A stretch of 6,775 bases of DNA from an uncultured Mycoplasmatota bacterium. Its GTDB lineage: Bacteria > Bacillota_I > Bacilli_A > RF39 > UBA660. Within the stretch, counting starts at the first letter, position 1; each line of letters begins with the position of its first letter. A program made the position numbers and the translations under genes. The stretch is taken from assembly GCA_946007485.1 (NCBI GenBank), contig CAMGAM010000056.1, positions 1 to 6,775 of the forward strand. Reading direction: 5' to 3'. Of this stretch, positions 4,922 through 6,775 are shown piece by piece. Under the pieces are notes generated by a model. It saw nothing but the letters and a program-made list of their open reading frames with translations, did no database searches and had not been told where the DNA came from.

Positions 4922-5848
4922 ATGCCTATTAATGAATATGGAATGAATAGTGATTATATAAAATATTTTTCACTTGAAGAATATATTGAAAGAATTAAAT
5001 TATTAGATAAGCTTTTATTTCATTTAGATGAAACATGTAAAGATTTTGATGAATACATGAACCTAATATCTTACTATGCAGGCGAAGAAATAATTAACTA
5101 TTGGATTCAAACTGCCCATCAAGAATTAAGAGCTAGTCAAGATATTGAAAATTCAAAATTTAATGAAGGAATACTACAAGAAAAAGGTGTCTTCTTTGAT
5201 AAACTAAGTATTAGTCATAAAAGAATTCACGACTTACATAATTTTGTTATGACATCGAGTGATGAATCATTTGTTCCTACTAATACTTATCGAAAAACAC
5301 CCGTAAATATAAGCCGTTATACTAGTTCAGGAGAAGAAGAAATCTTTTGGAGAGGTGCTAATCCTGAAGATGTATACAAATTTATGACTGATTTTATCGG
5401 TATCTATAAACAAAATAAAATATCACTTTTATATAGTAATCCATTTTTAGTAGCTTCTTTAATGAGTTTATTATTTAATCGCATCCACCCATATACCGAT
5501 GGTAATGGCAGAACTTCAAGAATTATCTATAATCTAAAATTTACTGAACAAATTAACAAAAACTATCAAATAAAATTAATGTTAAGCCCATTAAATATCT
5601 CTAATCGTATTTTAGCTAATAAATATACCTATGTTAATCGCATCAATCAAATCGCTTTCAATCTAAAAGATGATACCAATGAAGCTATTAACAACTGGTT
5701 TGATTTTATCTTAACTATGGCCGATGAACAATTAAATTATTCCAAAGCCAGACTAACCGAACTAATTGATCAAAGTTGTCGACAAGAAAATACTAGTCCA
5801 GAAATTCTAAGAAGAGTTAAACAAATGAAAATTTCTAAAATAAAATAG
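4922..5848 (+). CDS. Fic-domain protein, probable self-inhibited AMP-transferase (class II)
   Basis: Fic enzymes usually transfer AMP from ATP to a hydroxyl side chain of a target protein. The signature HPYTDGNGRTSR occupies residues 189-200, with catalytic His189, the acidic Asp193, the phosphate-binding GNGR and Arg200; only the usual Phe is Tyr. SKFNEG (78-83) matches the inhibitory (S/T)xxxE(G/N) motif, whose Glu82 would block ATP binding, and it lies before the Fic core as in class II enzymes. The segment TYRKTPVNI (122-130) fits the target-binding flap. The C-terminal 100 residues are helical and basic at the end, possibly a winged-helix or DNA-contacting extension, but this is uncertain. 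Length from this ATG is 308 residues. The gene is monocistronic with its own promoter and terminator; no separate antitoxin gene is adjacent, as expected for a self-inhibited form. Tandem stops TAG TGA end it. The target is unknown. Confidence 0.92.
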   Translation: MPINEYGMNSDYIKYFSLEEYIERIKLLDKLLFHLDETCKDFDEYMNLISYYAGEEIINYWIQTAHQELRASQDIENSKFNEGILQEKGVFFDKLSISHKRIHDLHNFVMTSSDESFVPTNTYRKTPVNISRYTSSGEEEIFWRGANPEDVYKFMTDFIGIYKQNKISLLYSNPFLVASLMSLLFNRIHPYTDGNGRTSRIIYNLKFTEQINKNYQIKLMLSPLNISNRILANKYTYVNRINQIAFNLKDDTNEAINNWFDFILTMADEQLNYSKARLTELIDQSCRQENTSPEILRRVKQMKISKIK

Positions 5849-5856
5849 TGAATCTG

Positions 5857-5888
5857 AAAATAAGACCGTTAAAAGTCTTTTTTCTTTC
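5857..5888 (+). terminator. Intrinsic terminator after fic
   Basis: AAGAC (5862-5866) pairs with GTCTT (5875-5879) across an 8-nt loop. The A-rich 5' flank can extend the pairing with the T-run through one mismatch, and the T-rich tail reaches 5888. It is weaker than the one after the pilin gene. Confidence 0.65.
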
Positions 5889-5897
5889 TAAAAAAAA

Positions 5898-5906
5898 TGT
5901 TATAAT
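5898..5906 (+). promoter_or_regulatory. Extended -10 promoter of nfo
   Basis: TGT followed by a perfect TATAAT (5901-5906) makes an extended -10. The expected -35 position falls in the T-run of the fic terminator and has no consensus match, so activity would depend on the extended -10. The predicted start of transcription, about 5913, is inside the SD. Confidence 0.65.
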
Positions 5907-5911
5907 TATTA

Positions 5912-5918
5912 AGGTGAT
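5912..5918 (+). promoter_or_regulatory. SD that selects the TTG start of nfo
   Basis: AGGTGAT is followed after 4 nt by TTG (5923), close to the 3-nt spacing at ylbD, ylbF and fic. The in-frame ATG at 5917 overlaps this SD and would have no ribosome binding site of its own, so TTG is the better start. Confidence 0.75.
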
Positions 5919-5922
5919 GAAT

Positions 5923-6775
5923 TTGAATAATAATGATTTAATAATTGGCTCACATGTTGGTTTCTCTAATAAAGACCAACTATTAGGATCTGTTCGTGAA
6001 GCCTTATCATATAATGCTAATACTTTTATGTTTTATACTGGAGCTCCTCAAAATACCAAAAGATTACCTATCGATGATAATTTAACATATTCTGCTTATG
6101 AACTTATGAAAGAACATCATTTTGATTTGTCAAAAGTAATCATTCATGCTCCATACATTGTCAATCTTGGTAATTTAGAAAATTTTGATTTTTCAGTATC
6201 ATTTTTAAAAGGAGAAATTGAAAGGGCTAGTTTACTAGGAATAAAATATATGGTTCTTCATCCTGGAGCATCCGTTTCATACAAAAAAGAAGATTCAATT
6301 GAATCTATCATTAAAGGATTAAATCTTATTTTAGATAATGACTTAGATGTTACTATTCTTCTTGAAACTATGGCCGGAAAAGGCACTGAAATTGGTTCTA
6401 CCATGGATGATCTAAAAAAAATAATTAATGGAGTAAAATATCAAAATAAAATTGGTGTTTGCCTAGATACTTGTCATCTTTTTGATAGTGGAGTAGACTT
6501 AACCAATTTTGATGAATATCTCGATAATTTTGATAAAAATATTGGTCTAAGTTATATTAAATGTCTTCACATTAATGATTCAAAAAATGAATTAGGCTCT
6601 CACAAAGATCGCCATGAAAATATTGGCCTTGGCAATATCGGATTTGATAACTTGATCCATATCATCTATAATGAAAGATTAAAAGATATTCCTAAAATAT
6701 TAGAAACTCCTTATGTTTCTCAAGATGATAATTCTAAAGAAAAAATTTATCCTCCATACAAATACGAAATTGCTA
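5923..6775 (+). CDS. nfo: Endonuclease IV, AP endonuclease (3' end missing)
   Basis: Endonuclease IV cuts DNA 5' to abasic sites and removes blocked 3' ends in base-excision repair, using three zinc ions in a TIM barrel. The first 284 codons are present and the frame is open at the window edge; family members have about 280-300 residues, so only a short tail should be missing. All nine zinc ligands of E. coli Nfo have counterparts: His75 (IIHAPY), His113 (LHPG), Glu148 (LLETMAGKG), Asp182 and His185 (LDTCH), His216 (LHINDSK), Asp229 and His231 (KDRHENIG) and Glu261 (ILETP). The N-terminal IIGSHVG is typical. The start is taken as TTG because of SD spacing; the alternative ATG at 5917 adds two residues. 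The gene has its own extended -10 promoter just after the fic terminator, so it appears independently transcribed. Confidence 0.96.
   Translation, partial: MNNNDLIIGSHVGFSNKDQLLGSVREALSYNANTFMFYTGAPQNTKRLPIDDNLTYSAYELMKEHHFDLSKVIIHAPYIVNLGNLENFDFSVSFLKGEIERASLLGIKYMVLHPGASVSYKKEDSIESIIKGLNLILDNDLDVTILLETMAGKGTEIGSTMDDLKKIINGVKYQNKIGVCLDTCHLFDSGVDLTNFDEYLDNFDKNIGLSYIKCLHINDSKNELGSHKDRHENIGLGNIGFDNLIHIIYNERLKDIPKILETPYVSQDDNSKEKIYPPYKYEIA

Noticed and set aside
4820..5867. AAAATAAGACC present on both sides of fic (4820-4830 and 5857-5867), possibly a target-site duplication of a mobile cassette
   Set aside because: Both copies are in the A-rich upstream arms of terminators, no transposase or inverted ends are present, and 11 AT-rich bases are weak evidence.

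Overview
This is a compact, AT-rich window (roughly 30% G+C by eye). It looks like chromosomal DNA from a low-G+C Firmicutes/Bacilli-type bacterium, possibly a gut lineage near Erysipelotrichales or RF39; that placement is inference from gene content. TypA, the ylbD-ylbE-ylbF-rsmD order known from Bacillus, Shine-Dalgarno (SD) sites of AAGGAG and AGGTGAT type, and TTGACA/TATAAT promoters all fit. Complete genes end in TAA eight times and TAG once, and Trp is TGG throughout, so the standard bacterial code fits. I see no tRNA, rRNA, CRISPR array, insertion sequence or prophage gene.

Layout. (1) Bases 1-1488 are the 3' four-fifths of typA (bipA), a ribosome-associated GTPase, ending at a hairpin terminator that probably works in both directions. 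(2) Bases 1517-1978 (minus) encode a small unrecognised lipoprotein that converges on typA and shares its terminator. Its promoter is divergent from the next operon. (3) Bases 2071-4219 hold five tightly packed plus-strand genes: ylbD, ylbE, ylbF, pgeF and rsmD. This is the Bacillus ylb block, except that a peptidoglycan-editing/purine-nucleoside enzyme (pgeF) sits where ylbG is found and coaD does not follow rsmD. A second promoter precedes ylbF. (4) Bases 4360-4785 encode a lone type IV pilin-like protein with a strong promoter and its own terminator. (5) Bases 4922-5848 encode a Fic-domain enzyme, probably an AMPylase, with an N-terminal self-inhibitory motif and its own promoter and terminator. 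(6) Bases 5923-6775 are nearly all of nfo (endonuclease IV), which starts at TTG and runs off the end.

How the genes relate. Most are housekeeping: translation or stress GTPase, rRNA methylation, YlbF regulatory factor, cell-wall precursor editing and base-excision repair. The lipoprotein, pilin and fic are separately transcribed accessory-looking units between them. I found no clear evidence of an undescribed multi-gene system. The most distinctive signal is regulatory: at ylbD, ylbF and nfo the -10 box lies only 5-6 nt before an AGGTGAT SD that is 3-4 nt before the start codon. This predicts transcripts whose 5' end is essentially the ribosome binding site.
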